Shown here: positions 1 to 9,082 of the stretch, in pieces
Numbering within the stretch: the first letter of the stretch is position 1
How the letters are laid out: each line of letters starts with the position of its first letter
Source of the DNA: Cyanobium gracile_A
GTDB taxonomy: Bacteria > Cyanobacteriota > Cyanobacteriia > PCC-6307 > Cyanobiaceae
DNA: 64,000 bases
Direction: 5' to 3'
Assembly (NCBI RefSeq): GCF_034931305.1
Contig: NZ_JAYGHY010000009.1
Span: 1 to 64,000 of the forward strand
The notes under the pieces: model-generated
What the model saw: the letters and a program-made list of their open reading frames with translations, nothing else
Databases searched by the model: none
Told to the model about the DNA's origin: nothing
Position numbers and translations under genes: made by a program

Positions 1-1579
1 CCAGGGCCCGGTCGCGGCGGCGGGCGGCCCGGCGGCGGGCGCCGCGCCACTCGGGTTCGGCCTGCTCGAACACCTCCGGAATCGAGGTGCCCGGCAGGAT
101 GTCGTGGAACTGCTGGAACAGCAAGCTGCGCCAGTCGTCGGCGGCGGCCTCGGCCGGCTGAGCGAACAGTGCCGCGGCCAGATCCGCCTCCCGCAGCAGC
201 CGTTCCAGAGTCCGGTTGTGGCGCTTCTGGTCAGGGCGGCTGGTGGCGCAGCCCCTGTGCAGCTCCAGGTAGAGCTCGTCGCGCCACACCGGCAGTTCGC
301 CCGCCAGGGACTCCAGGGGATCGAGGTAGGCCCGCAGGCTGCCGTGCCGCTGGCCGGCCGCCACCGGCTGCCCCTGCCAGAGCTCCAGCTGCTCCAGCAT
401 CTCGGCGGTGGGTCCGCCGCCGTGGTCCCCCACCCCCGGCAGCCAGAGGGCGTCGGCGCAGCCGCTGGCCTGCTGCCACTGCAGCCGGTAGCGCTCCATC
501 GCCACCGGGTCGCCATCGGTGCCGATCGGCGCCGTCATCAGAGCCAGCACCTCGGCACCACAGCGGCTGCGCCAGCGAAACAGACGATGGGGGAAGGGGT
601 TGGTGGCGTTCCAGGCCAGTTTGTGGGTGCAGAACCAGCGAACCCCGGTGGCGGCCGCCAGCGCCGGCAGGCCGGCGGCGAAGCCGAAGCTGTCCGGCAG
701 CCAGGCCAGCCGGTGGCTCCACTCCGGGAACGTGCGCTGGCTGTAGTCCTGGCCCTCCTGGAACTGGCGCAACAGCGAGGCGGTGGAGAGCAGCACGCAG
801 TCGCTCTCCACCCACGGGCCGTTGAGGGGTTCGAAGCGGCCCTCCTGCATGGCCCGGCGGACGCGGGCGAACAGGGCCGGCCGGTGGCGCTCCAGCCAGG
901 CGTAGAGGGCCGGGGTGGAGTGGCCGAAGTGGAGCGTGTCGAAGCGCTCCATCAGGTCGAGAGCGGAGGCGAAGGTGCGCTCCGCCGCCATCCAGGTGTC
1001 GGCCACGGGCCACAGCCAGGCCAGGTCGAGGTGGGCGTGGCCCAGCACCTGCAGTCGCCCCTCCCCGGGAGCCTCCCCATGGCCATGGGCGCGACGCAGC
1101 TCGCGCAGCTCAGCAGCGGTGGCCGCCAGCAGGCCCAGGGGATCGGCCGGATCCAGCGGCTCGAGCTCGATCCGGCTGGTCATCAGGGCGCCGTCATCGT
1201 GCACAGGGCTGCGCAGCCGCAGCTCCAGATCCAGGGCCTCCCCCTGCCACCAGCGCTCGGGCAAGGGCCAGCGGCAGGCGGTGTCGAACAGATCACCGCT
1301 GTGGACCCGCTGCCCATCGACCCACAGCTCGGCCCGGTCGGCCCACCACCGCAGCACCAGCCGGGCCCGGGCGCCGGCCGCCAGGGGCCGCCAGGGCTCC
1401 GGGCAGGAGCAGCGCAGCTGCAGATGACGCCACTGGCCGCCCCGCGGCCAGATGATCAGGCCCCGGGCCGCCCAGTCGGGTCGGTGGCGGCGTCCCCACG
1501 CCTCCCCCAGGGCCGGACCGCTTCCGCCCGCAGCCTGCGGGCCCTGCCAGAGCGGTTGGAGATCCAGGGGCCGAAGCAT
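1..1579 (-). CDS. alpha-mannosidase, glycoside hydrolase family 38 (3' end outside window)
   Basis: Hydrolyses alpha-mannosidic bonds (retaining GH38 family). The gene starts at ATG 1579 (MLRPLDLQPLWQG...) and runs off the left edge, so only the first ~526 residues are visible. An N-terminal beta-rich domain (~1-170) precedes the catalytic domain. The latter has the family signature GHAHLDLAWLWP, whose HxHxD-type residues hold the zinc ion. Further on are WLPDSFGF and, near the edge, QFHDILPGTS, both typical of GH38. No signal peptide is evident, so a cytoplasmic role in turnover of mannose-containing glycans is likely. It is divergent from psbI, with about 160 bp between the two starts. Family assignment is firm; the substrate is unknown. 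Confidence 0.9.
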   Translation of the reverse strand, partial: MLRPLDLQPLWQGPQAAGGSGPALGEAWGRRHRPDWAARGLIIWPRGGQWRHLQLRCSCPEPWRPLAAGARARLVLRWWADRAELWVDGQRVHSGDLFDTACRWPLPERWWQGEALDLELRLRSPVHDDGALMTSRIELEPLDPADPLGLLAATAAELRELRRAHGHGEAPGEGRLQVLGHAHLDLAWLWPVADTWMAAERTFASALDLMERFDTLHFGHSTPALYAWLERHRPALFARVRRAMQEGRFEPLNGPWVESDCVLLSTASLLRQFQEGQDYSQRTFPEWSHRLAWLPDSFGFAAGLPALAAATGVRWFCTHKLAWNATNPFPHRLFRWRSRCGAEVLALMTAPIGTDGDPVAMERYRLQWQQASGCADALWLPGVGDHGGGPTAEMLEQLELWQGQPVAAGQRHGSLRAYLDPLESLAGELPVWRDELYLELHRGCATSRPDQKRHNRTLERLLREADLAAALFAQPAEAAADDWRSLLFQQFHDILPGTSIPEVFEQAEPEWRGARRRAARRRDRAL

Positions 1580-1741
1580 GGGGAACGTGACCGAAACGTT
1601 TCAATCGGAGCCGGTTGCCCCTGCCAAACGGCATCGGACAGGCTGGATGGCCAACCACCACCCATAAGATGATGCGGCTGCCGAGGGGTCATCGAGACCC
1701 GTACCGGCGCTCGTCACTCCCTGTCACCCGCCGGACAGACC

Positions 1742-1861
1742 ATGCTCGCTCTCAAGATCTCGGTTTACTCCGTCGTCTTCTTCTTCATCGGGATCTTCGT
1801 CTTCGGCTTCCTGGCCAGCGATCCCACCCGCTCCCCCAGCCGCAAGGACCTGGAGGACTGA
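1742..1861 (+). CDS. psbI: photosystem II reaction centre protein I
   Basis: A 39-residue protein, MLALKISVYSVVFFFIGIFV followed by FGFLASDPTRSPSRKDLED. It matches PsbI in length, in its single N-terminal membrane span, and in the conserved FGFL-SDPTR-P-RKD tail on the cytoplasmic side. PsbI is a one-helix subunit next to D1 in photosystem II and supports assembly and stability of the reaction centre. The gene is too short for most ORF filters. It lies alone between the divergent mannosidase gene and the DUF3769 gene. A TAAGAT element at 1665-1670 could be a -10 box, but no convincing -35 is visible. Confidence 0.95.
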   Translation: MLALKISVYSVVFFFIGIFVFGFLASDPTRSPSRKDLED

Positions 1862-1975
1862 TTCCTTTGCCGGCGGCGCCACCCGCCACCCGTCCGGACA
1901 ACCGGACCGCTGCGGGGGTAGCCCCCGAACTCCCATGGCAGGATCGGCCGCGTCCTCGCCGCTCATCCGCTACCT

Positions 1976-4900
1976 GTGGTGCTCCATCCCCGCTCGGGAC
2001 GTCGCCAGGCCCCTGAAGGCCTGACCCCTGGGCTGGGCCTGTGGCTGAGCATCGCTGGCGTCCTGGCGTTGACGGCCGCACCGGCCCAGGCCCGTCCGGA
2101 ACTCCCTTCCAGGCTCCAGGCCGCCCTGGCGCAGCTCGCCCCAGCGCCGGCCGCCCCCGCCACGGCCAATCCCTTCGACGACGAGCCGCAGAGCAAACCA
2201 CAAGGCCAGCCGCAATCTGGACCGCAAGCCGGGGTAGAGCCCCCTGCCGAACCAGCAGCCCCCGCCCCGCCCGTCCCTGCGGCCGCGGCGACACCGGCGC
2301 CAAGCCTTGACCCCGCACCGGCCGGCGACGCGGTGCCCCTGGAGCTGGAGCTGACCGCCAACCAGCAGGGCTACGACAGTCAGCTGCAGCGTTTCGTGGC
2401 CACCGGAAGCGTCATGGCTCGCCTCGCCGGTGGCCGGCTGCTGGCCGACCGGCTGGAGTTCGAGGCCAGCACCCGCACCCTCCTGGCGGTGGGCAATGTG
2501 CGTTTTCAGCGCGGCCAGCAGTACCTGCAGGGCAGCCGCCTGCGCTACGCCCTGCTGGAAGGGGTGGGGGAGATCGACGACGTCTATGGCGTCATTGATC
2601 TGGACACCACCAAGGAGGATTTCGACCTCGAGCAGGCCGCCTCCACACCCCTGCCGCCGCCCGAGCCGATCAGCTGCACGCCGTCCTATCCGGCCGTGCC
2701 CCAGTGGCAGCCCTACCCCTGGGCCGTCACCACCTGGGCCGGCCAGATGTATGCCGGTGAATTCGGCGACACCTTCACCTTCAGCGGCCGCTTCCGGCCT
2801 GAATATCTGGGGGGCATCGGGATGCAGCGCCGCCTCCTCCAGGCCGGCCCGCTGTCTCTGGAGTTCGATGCCAACCTGTTGGGGCACCGGGCCAGTGCCC
2901 AGCCGGGGGGCGGCTTCAACCAGCTGATCCCCTTCTCCGACACCCCCGCCCAGAACTTCGGCGAATTCACCGGTGGTCTGGGTCTGCGCCTGTGGCTGCG
3001 GCCCTGGCTGAACGTCTTCTTCGTGGAGGGCCTGAGCGTCCTCACCGCCAAGAGCAACTACGAGCAGACCTTCCGCGAGAACTCGGCGCGCCTGCTCAAC
3101 TACCTGGCCTTCGAGGTGGAGGCCCTGGTCACACCCCGCTGGTCGGCCGTGGGCCGCATCCATCACCGCTCCGGGGCCTACGGCACCTTCAGCGGCGTCA
3201 GCGAGGGCAGCAACGCCTATCTCCTGGGCCTGCGCTACCGCTTCGGCACCGACAAACTCGCCAGCCAACCGATGCCGGTGCCGCCCGCCCAGGGCTGCCC
3301 AGAAGCCCCGCCCCTGTCCAGCGAGCAGCCCGATGGGCTGGCCCAGCAGCTCGAGCAGGTGACGATGGGCCCTGGCTGGACCGGGACCAGCGGCCAGCCG
3401 GCCCCGCCGCCCCCCGCCAAGCCCGCTGAGGACAAGGGAGGGGTGTGGCGCAACGCCCGGCATCAGGAGCGGCTGCGGCGGGAGGCCATCGCCCGCATTC
3501 CCCAGCGGGTCGAGAACGTGACCTTCGAGCGCAGCCTCAAGGCCGAGCGGCGCTTCGGCTTCCCGCGCGAGTTCACCACGCCAGAGGTGGCCAACGACTT
3601 CGGCACCACCCGGCCCGAGCAGCTCAAAGACCAGACCACCACGGGCAACCAGGAGCTGATCAAGGGCACCGTGAGCCGCTGGCGCATCCAGGCCCGGCGC
3701 CTCAAGATCACCCCCAACACGCTCTCCGGCGATCGGGTGGGCTTCACCAACGATCCGTTCACCCCGGCCCAGTCCTGGATGGATTCGGAGAAGGTCGTCA
3801 TCACCCTGCTGCCCAACGGCGACACCCTGGTGAAGGCCCGGCGCAACACGCTGCGGCTGGAGGATCGCCTGCCGATTCGGGTCACGCGCCAGCGTCGTAT
3901 TGAGAAAAAGGAGGAGGTCAGCAATCCCCTGGTGCTGGGCAATGACCGCGAAGACCGGGACGGCTTCTTCCTCGGCTACAACGTCCCGATCAAAATCGGT
4001 CAGAAGGGGCTCCTCAACCTGCAACCGCAGGTGATGATCCAGCGCCTTTACACCGGCAACACCGACGCCTATCCCCTGCCCGGCGCACCGGCGGGTTCCA
4101 CCAACATCGTTGAGCAGCCCGCCAAGGGTGGCGACTACTTCGGTCTGGAGGCCCGTCTCACCGGGCCCCTGATGGGTTTCAACACCGATGCCCGCCTCAG
4201 CCTCTCCACCCTCAATCCCGACAACATCGCCAACGGCACCCGCAGCTTCGGCGACCTGTCCCGGGTGTTCAATCTGCCCTTGCTGGGCCCCAGCACGTTC
4301 CGCCTCTTCGGTGCCTACCGCTTCCGCACCTGGAACGGCTCCCTCGGCGAGCAGGACGTCTACTCCGCCTACGGCGTTTCTCTCGAACAGCAGGGAAGCC
4401 TGCCCAGCTGGGGCCAATTGAGCCGCAGCTATTACTGGCGCATGGGCGTGGGCAACTTCCAGGCCGTCCAGGCCACCAGCCCCGACCTGCTCCGGGTGTG
4501 GCGCGCCAACGCCATCGGCTCGATGAACTTCTCCTATCCGATCTGGACCGGCAAGCCCACCACCAGCCCGCCGGTGATCTCCCTGGCCAATTCGCCCGTA
4601 CCGATCGTTCCGGGCCTGCGCTTCAACGCCAACCTGCTCGGTGTGGCCGCCTACTTCAGCGACGGCACCAACCAGAACACGATCGGCCTTTCCGGTGGCC
4701 CCACCCTCACCCTGGGACGCTTCGAGAAGCCGTTCCTCGACTACACCCAGCTCACGGTCACCGGCGGCATCACCCTGCGCCAAGGCCAGAGCCCGCTCAA
4801 CTTCGACCGCGCCGTCGACCTGGGCACAGTCGGCATCGGCCTGTCACAGCAGGTGGTGGGGCCGCTGGTCTTCAGTGGCGGCATCGGCTTCAACGTGGAT

Positions 4901-5107
4901 CCCAATTCGGGCTTCTACGGCGATGTCACCGGCTCCTACCTGGAGCTGCGCTGGCAGCGGCGCTCCTACGAAATCGGCGTCTACTACAGCCCCTACGACG
5001 GCCTGGGCGGCATCCGGCTACGCCTCAACGACTTCAATTTCAAGGGACCGGGAACGCCATTCATTCCCTACCACCCCACCCAGGGGGCCCTGCAGCGGCC
5101 CTTCTAG
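1976..5107 (+). CDS. DUF3769 (LptD-like) outer-membrane protein
   Basis: A 1043-residue exported protein of the cyanobacterial DUF3769 family, which is related to LptD-type outer-membrane assembly proteins. A GTG start gives a hydrophobic signal segment (LGLWLSIAGVLALTAAPAQA) with likely cleavage after residue 39. A Pro/Ala/Gln-rich linker (~60-105) follows, then an OstA/LptD-like segment (~120-200, NQQGYDSQLQRFVATGSV). The long C-terminal half is rich in alternating aromatic/polar beta-strand patterns, as expected of a barrel. The last residue is Phe, a common end for outer-membrane barrels. It probably inserts lipid or LPS into the outer membrane. The stop codon overlaps the leuD stop on the opposite strand at CTAG 5104-5107. 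The start is uncertain; in-frame alternatives exist downstream. Confidence 0.85.
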   Translation: MVLHPRSGRRQAPEGLTPGLGLWLSIAGVLALTAAPAQARPELPSRLQAALAQLAPAPAAPATANPFDDEPQSKPQGQPQSGPQAGVEPPAEPAAPAPPVPAAAATPAPSLDPAPAGDAVPLELELTANQQGYDSQLQRFVATGSVMARLAGGRLLADRLEFEASTRTLLAVGNVRFQRGQQYLQGSRLRYALLEGVGEIDDVYGVIDLDTTKEDFDLEQAASTPLPPPEPISCTPSYPAVPQWQPYPWAVTTWAGQMYAGEFGDTFTFSGRFRPEYLGGIGMQRRLLQAGPLSLEFDANLLGHRASAQPGGGFNQLIPFSDTPAQNFGEFTGGLGLRLWLRPWLNVFFVEGLSVLTAKSNYEQTFRENSARLLNYLAFEVEALVTPRWSAVGRIHHRSGAYGTFSGVSEGSNAYLLGLRYRFGTDKLASQPMPVPPAQGCPEAPPLSSEQPDGLAQQLEQVTMGPGWTGTSGQPAPPPPAKPAEDKGGVWRNARHQERLRREAIARIPQRVENVTFERSLKAERRFGFPREFTTPEVANDFGTTRPEQLKDQTTTGNQELIKGTVSRWRIQARRLKITPNTLSGDRVGFTNDPFTPAQSWMDSEKVVITLLPNGDTLVKARRNTLRLEDRLPIRVTRQRRIEKKEEVSNPLVLGNDREDRDGFFLGYNVPIKIGQKGLLNLQPQVMIQRLYTGNTDAYPLPGAPAGSTNIVEQPAKGGDYFGLEARLTGPLMGFNTDARLSLSTLNPDNIANGTRSFGDLSRVFNLPLLGPSTFRLFGAYRFRTWNGSLGEQDVYSAYGVSLEQQGSLPSWGQLSRSYYWRMGVGNFQAVQATSPDLLRVWRANAIGSMNFSYPIWTGKPTTSPPVISLANSPVPIVPGLRFNANLLGVAAYFSDGTNQNTIGLSGGPTLTLGRFEKPFLDYTQLTVTGGITLRQGQSPLNFDRAVDLGTVGIGLSQQVVGPLVFSGGIGFNVDPNSGFYGDVTGSYLELRWQRRSYEIGVYYSPYDGLGGIRLRLNDFNFKGPGTPFIPYHPTQGALQRPF

Positions 5108-5736
5108 GCCGCCGCGAAACCGTTCAGGTAAGGCAGCCGGCTGGCGGTGGCCCGCAGCTCGCCGTCATGGGCCACCAGCTGGGCGGTGCCGTTCCATTCG
5201 CCGCTCACCAGCATGCGGCGGGGGCCGGCAGGCAGGTTCAACGGCCACTCCTGAGCGTCGCTGCCGGCGTCGAGCGTCACCCGGGGCGGCTCGAGATCGA
5301 GCTGCAGCAGGGCGCCGGGATGGGCGGCGATGGCGGCCTGGAGGGCCAGCAAGGTGTCGTGGTCGGCGCTGAGGCAGGGGATGCCCAGGGCCAGACAGTT
5401 GCCGAAGAAGATCTCGGCGAAGCTCTCGCCGATCACCGCCCGGATGCCCCAGCGCATCAGCGCCTGAGGGGCGTGCTCCCGGCTGGAGCCGCAGCCGAAG
5501 TTGCGGTTCACCACCAGGATCGACGCCCCCAGATGCTCCGGTCGATCGAAGGGATGCCCCCCGGCCAGCTCGGTGCGGTCATCGGCGAAGACCCCTGCGG
5601 CCAGGTCGTCGAAGGTGACGCATTTGAGATACCGGGCCGGGATGATCCGGTCGGTGTCGATGTCGTCGCCGGCCACGACCACGGCACGGCCTTCGCAGCG
5701 CTGGATCGGACCGGCCGGGAAAGGGGTGGTGCTCAT
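5104..5736 (-). CDS. leuD: 3-isopropylmalate dehydratase small subunit
   Basis: Small subunit (210 aa) of isopropylmalate isomerase, which converts 2- to 3-isopropylmalate in leucine synthesis with LeuC. Seen are the swivel-domain motifs DDIDTDRIIPARYLK (~24-38) and NFGCGSSREHAPQAL (~78-92). The start at ATG 5736 gives MSTTPFPAGP and overlaps the leuC stop by four bases (ATGA), indicating translational coupling. Its length is normal for the family. Its stop codon shares the tetranucleotide CTAG with the convergent DUF3769 gene. Confidence 0.96.
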   Translation of the reverse strand: MSTTPFPAGPIQRCEGRAVVVAGDDIDTDRIIPARYLKCVTFDDLAAGVFADDRTELAGGHPFDRPEHLGASILVVNRNFGCGSSREHAPQALMRWGIRAVIGESFAEIFFGNCLALGIPCLSADHDTLLALQAAIAAHPGALLQLDLEPPRVTLDAGSDAQEWPLNLPAGPRRMLVSGEWNGTAQLVAHDGELRATASRLPYLNGFAAA

Positions 5737-7175
5737 GCTCGGGTGGCGGCGGGCTCGGGGGTCGTCGGGACAACGATCAGTCGGCGCACGTCGGCCACAT
5801 GGCCGCTCACCGCCGCCGCCGCCACCATGGCCGGGCTCATCAGCAGGGTGCGGCCGGAGGCGGAACCCTGGCGGCCCTTGAAGTTGCGGTTGCTGGAGCT
5901 GGCGCTGATCTGCCGGCCCTCGAGCCGGTCGGGGTTCATGGCCAGACACATCGAGCAGCCCGGTTCGCGCCATTCGAAACCGGCGGCACGGAACACCGCA
6001 TCGAGGCCCTCGGCTTCGGCTTGGGCCGCCACCTGCTCGCTGCCCGGCACCACGAAGGCCTTGATGCCCGCCGCCACGTGGCGGCCGCGGGCCACGGCGG
6101 CGGCGGCCCGCAGATCGCTGAGTCGGCCGTTGGTGCAGCTGCCGATGAAGCACACATCGACCGGCACCCCCTCGATCGGGGTGCCGGGGCGGAGATCCAT
6201 GTAGCGGTAGGCCTCCTCCGTGAGCGGCCGCTCATCGGCCTCTGTCTGCTCGAGGGTGGGCACGGTCTCGTCAACGCCGATGCCTTGCCCGGGCGTGATG
6301 CCCCAGGTGACGGTGGGGGCGATCGTGGCGGCATCGAACACCACTTCGTCGTCGAAGCTGGCCTCGGGCCCCGAAGCCAAGGAACGCCACCAGGCCACGG
6401 CCCGCTCCCAGGCCTCCCCGGCGGGGGCGTGGGGCCGGCCTTTGAGGTAGGCGAAGGTGACGGCATCGGGATTGACGTAGCCGCAGCGGGCGCCGCCCTC
6501 GATGGCCATGTTGCAGAGGGTCATGCGCTCCTCCATCGAGAGGGCCTCGATCGCCGGACCGGCAAACTCGTAGGCGTAGCCGACGCCGCCCTTCACCCCC
6601 AGGATCCGGATCACGTGCAGCACCAGGTCCTTGGCATAGACGCCGACCTGGAGGGCTCCCTCCACCCAGATCCGCCGCACCTTGAGCTTGCCCATCGCCA
6701 GGCTCTGGCTGGCAAGCACGTCGCGCACCTGGCTGGTGCCGATGCCGAAGGCGATGGCACCGAAGGCGCCGTGGGTGGAGGTGTGGGAATCGCCGCAGGC
6801 CACGGTCATGCCGGGCTGGGTGAGCCCCAGCTCCGGAGCGATCACATGCACGATCCCCTGGCGGCCACTGCCCAGACCATGCAGGGTGATGCCGTGGCGG
6901 GCACAGTTACCCTCCAGGGTGGCGAGCATCTCCTCAGCCAGGGGGTCGGCGAACGGGCGGGCCTGGGAGGTGGTGGGCACGATGTGGTCGACCGTGGCGA
7001 CCGTGCGTTCGGGATGGCGCACCGACAGGCCCAGATCATCGAGGGCGGCGAAAGCCTGGGGGCTGGTCACCTCGTGGATCAGGTGCAGCCCGATGAACAG
7101 CTGGGTGGCACCGCCTGGCAGGTCAGCAACCCGGTGCAGCTCCCAGACCTTGTCGTAGAGGGTGCCGGCGCTCAA
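5733..7175 (-). CDS. leuC: 3-isopropylmalate dehydratase large subunit
   Basis: Large subunit (480 aa), aconitase-like, carrying the [4Fe-4S] cluster for isomerisation of isopropylmalate. The three cluster cysteines are visible at about residues 347 (GSCTNGR), 407 and 410 (CSMC). Other family motifs are TVACGDSHTSTHGAFG (~130-145) and VDHIVPT (~62). The only start that preserves the usual N-terminus (MSAGTLYDKVWELH) is TTG at 7175. It overlaps the stop of the preceding DUF2811 gene as TTGA, so translation probably depends on coupling to that gene. The three genes DUF2811-leuC-leuD look like one transcription unit. Confidence 0.96.
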   Translation of the reverse strand: MSAGTLYDKVWELHRVADLPGGATQLFIGLHLIHEVTSPQAFAALDDLGLSVRHPERTVATVDHIVPTTSQARPFADPLAEEMLATLEGNCARHGITLHGLGSGRQGIVHVIAPELGLTQPGMTVACGDSHTSTHGAFGAIAFGIGTSQVRDVLASQSLAMGKLKVRRIWVEGALQVGVYAKDLVLHVIRILGVKGGVGYAYEFAGPAIEALSMEERMTLCNMAIEGGARCGYVNPDAVTFAYLKGRPHAPAGEAWERAVAWWRSLASGPEASFDDEVVFDAATIAPTVTWGITPGQGIGVDETVPTLEQTEADERPLTEEAYRYMDLRPGTPIEGVPVDVCFIGSCTNGRLSDLRAAAAVARGRHVAAGIKAFVVPGSEQVAAQAEAEGLDAVFRAAGFEWREPGCSMCLAMNPDRLEGRQISASSSNRNFKGRQGSASGRTLLMSPAMVAAAAVSGHVADVRRLIVVPTTPEPAATRA

Positions 7176-7477
7176 GAGGAAGGATCGAGACAGTCTGAAA
7201 CCACCCTAGAAGGAGGGTGTTCCGGCGAAGGGGACTCCCGGCGGAACAGGCCGTCGAGGTAGTGGCGGGCCACGGCCCGGTCATGGCTGGCGTGCTGGAA
7301 CAGGAAACCGGCCAGGGCGGCCTGCATCAGCCTGTACTGGTCCCACTGGGGGTGCACCCGGATGAACTCCCGCATGGCCTCGAAGAGGTCCTCCGGCATC
7401 TGGTTCTCGATGCTCACGGTCCGGGGAGCGTGGTCGGGGATCTGGCTCATGCGGCGCTGGTCGTCGGTCCCCCCCAT
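7172..7477 (-). CDS. DUF2811 family protein
   Basis: A small protein (up to 101 aa) of the cyanobacterial DUF2811 family, recognised from the core TVSIENQMPEDLFEAMREFI, HPQWDQYRLMQAALAGFLFQ and YLDGLF. The family's function is not known to me. The first in-frame start is ATG 7477. A second ATG at 7450 (MSQIPDHAP) is closer to the conserved part and may be the real one. The stop overlaps the TTG start of leuC, and this makes it the first gene of the leu operon here. The short, helical, acidic-polar make-up suggests a soluble partner or regulator; that is inference. Confidence 0.75.
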   Translation of the reverse strand: MGGTDDQRRMSQIPDHAPRTVSIENQMPEDLFEAMREFIRVHPQWDQYRLMQAALAGFLFQHASHDRAVARHYLDGLFRRESPSPEHPPSRVVSDCLDPSS

Positions 7478-7807
7478 CAGGCCATGGGGCTCCCCCCGGC
7501 GTCAAAGCGGGCCCCACCGGGCCGGTCCCAAGGGACCGCCGCTGAGAATCACGGCGGGGGGCGGTTTCCCGGCCACCGCTCGGGGGCGGCGGTCGGACCT
7601 GCCGATGGGGAAGCGTCCGGTCAAGGGGGGAGGGCCTTTCCCGCAAGAAGACGCGAGCAGCCCTCCGGCAGCTCCCGCCCGCCCCGGGCGCCTTGTGGAA
7701 AAAGTCTGCTCTTTCGGGGGAAAAGTGGCAGGCAGGGGGGAAAAGTCCATGCCACAGGATTCGTGATCGATGGCGGCCGGGGCAGCAGATGTTCCGATGG
7801 GGCCCGA
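7478..7807. other. 330-bp gene-free leader of the DUF2811-leuC-leuD unit
   Basis: No coding region is convincing here; the reading frames in it look like shadows. It contains an inverted repeat at 7523-7538 (CGGTCCC, AA, GGGACCG). A second one pairs GTGGCA 7725-7730 with TGCCAC 7750-7755. The word GGGGGAAAAGT occurs twice (7716-7726 and 7735-7745). On the minus strand this is the 5' region of the leucine unit, so these may be promoter or leader elements. Confidence 0.4.
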
Positions 7808-9082
7808 TCAGATGGCCGCAATGTTCAGCCGTAACCGCAGACGGTTCAGGCATTCCCCCACCGTCAGCGTCTGGATCCAGGTGCGATCACGGCCACTGCC
7901 GAACCGCACCGGCTCGCTGCGGCAGCCGTCGGGGCCGGCAATGGCGATGTGTACCAGCCCGACGGGCTTCTCGCTGCTGCCCCCCCCCGGCCCAGCGATA
8001 CCTGTCACCGCGATGGCCCAGGTCGCCGCCGTCAGCCGCCGCGCCCCTGCCGCCATCGCCTCGGCCACCGGGTCGCTCACCGCCCCATGGGCAGCGAGCA
8101 GCTCGGCCGGCACCCCCAGCAGGTCCCGCTTCACGGCGTTGGCATAGGCGATCACGCCACCGAGAAACACCTCTGAGGCCCCCGGCACCGCCACCAGGGC
8201 CGCGCCGAGGGCGCCACCGGTGCACGACTCCGCCACAGCCAGGGTCTCGCCGCGGCGGCGCAGCTCCGCCAGCACCACCGAGGCCAGGCTGTCACCATCG
8301 GCGCCGAAACAGCTGGCACCGGCTCGGCGGCGCAGTTCCGCCTCCACCGGGGCCAGCAGGGCGGCGGCGGCGGCCCCATCGGCGGCCCTGGCCGTGACGC
8401 GTAGCTTCACTTCCCCCGCTCCGGCGTAGGGCGCCACGGTGGGGTTCTCCAGCTCCAGCAGGTCCTGCACCCGCTCCGCCAGGTCGGATTCGGCCACGCC
8501 CCAGAAGCGCAGCATGCGGCTGGCGAACACCCCGCCCGCCAGCCCGGCCTCCCGCAGCCAGGGGGCGGCGGTGGCCTCCCACATCGCCCGCAGTTCGCTG
8601 GGCACCCCCGGAAAGGTGAGCACGGTGAACCCGCTCACCGGGGTCCAGATCATCCCCGGCGCGGTGCCGGTGGGGTTGGCCAGCACGTCGGCACCGCGCG
8701 GCAGCAGGGCCTGCTTGCGGTTGCTGGCGGCGACGCTGCGGCCCCGGGCCGTGATCCGGGCCTGGATCGCCGCCCAGATCTCGCCGTGCTCCACCAGATC
8801 GGCGCCGAAGGCCGCCGCGATCGCCTCGGTGGTGAGGTCGTCGGGGGTGGGGCCCAAGCCGCCGGTGGTGATCAACACCCGGCAGCGGCCCGAGGCCTGC
8901 CGCACCGCTTCGATCAGCCGTTCCCGGTTGTCGCCCACCACCTGCTGGCGGTGGTGCACCACCCCGAGGGCCGCCAGCTGCTCGGCCAGCCAGCGGGCAT
9001 TGCCGTTGACGATGTTGCCCAGCAGCAGTTCGGTACCGATGCAGAGCACCTCCACCCCGGCGGCGCCGGGAGAGCCGCTCAC
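7808..9082 (-). CDS. cinA: CinA family protein (competence/damage-inducible, nicotinamide-nucleotide amidase)
   Basis: 424 aa, two domains. The N-terminal MoCF/COG1058 domain begins VEVLCIGTELLLGNIVNGNA and has the TTGGLGPTPDD loop, a site associated with ADP-ribose pyrophosphatase activity in this family. The C-terminal CinA domain (~260-424) has AVAESCTGGALGAALVAVPG and AVTGIAGPGGGSSEKPVG, typical of NMN deamidase, which acts in pyridine-nucleotide salvage. The start is GTG 9082. It overlaps the stop of the upstream glycosyl-1-phosphate transferase as GTGA, so the two are translationally coupled. Its length is usual for full-size CinA. Confidence 0.93.
   Translation of the reverse strand: MSGSPGAAGVEVLCIGTELLLGNIVNGNARWLAEQLAALGVVHHRQQVVGDNRERLIEAVRQASGRCRVLITTGGLGPTPDDLTTEAIAAAFGADLVEHGEIWAAIQARITARGRSVAASNRKQALLPRGADVLANPTGTAPGMIWTPVSGFTVLTFPGVPSELRAMWEATAAPWLREAGLAGGVFASRMLRFWGVAESDLAERVQDLLELENPTVAPYAGAGEVKLRVTARAADGAAAAALLAPVEAELRRRAGASCFGADGDSLASVVLAELRRRGETLAVAESCTGGALGAALVAVPGASEVFLGGVIAYANAVKRDLLGVPAELLAAHGAVSDPVAEAMAAGARRLTAATWAIAVTGIAGPGGGSSEKPVGLVHIAIAGPDGCRSEPVRFGSGRDRTWIQTLTVGECLNRLRLRLNIAAI

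Noticed and set aside
104..1672. Long plus-strand open frame (522 codons)
   Set aside because: Shadow of the minus-strand alpha-mannosidase; composition is biased Gly/Ala/Gln/Arg with no motif.
1970..4783. 937-codon minus-strand open frame
   Set aside because: Antisense to the DUF3769 gene, which has a signal peptide and family motifs; high GC keeps the opposite frame open.
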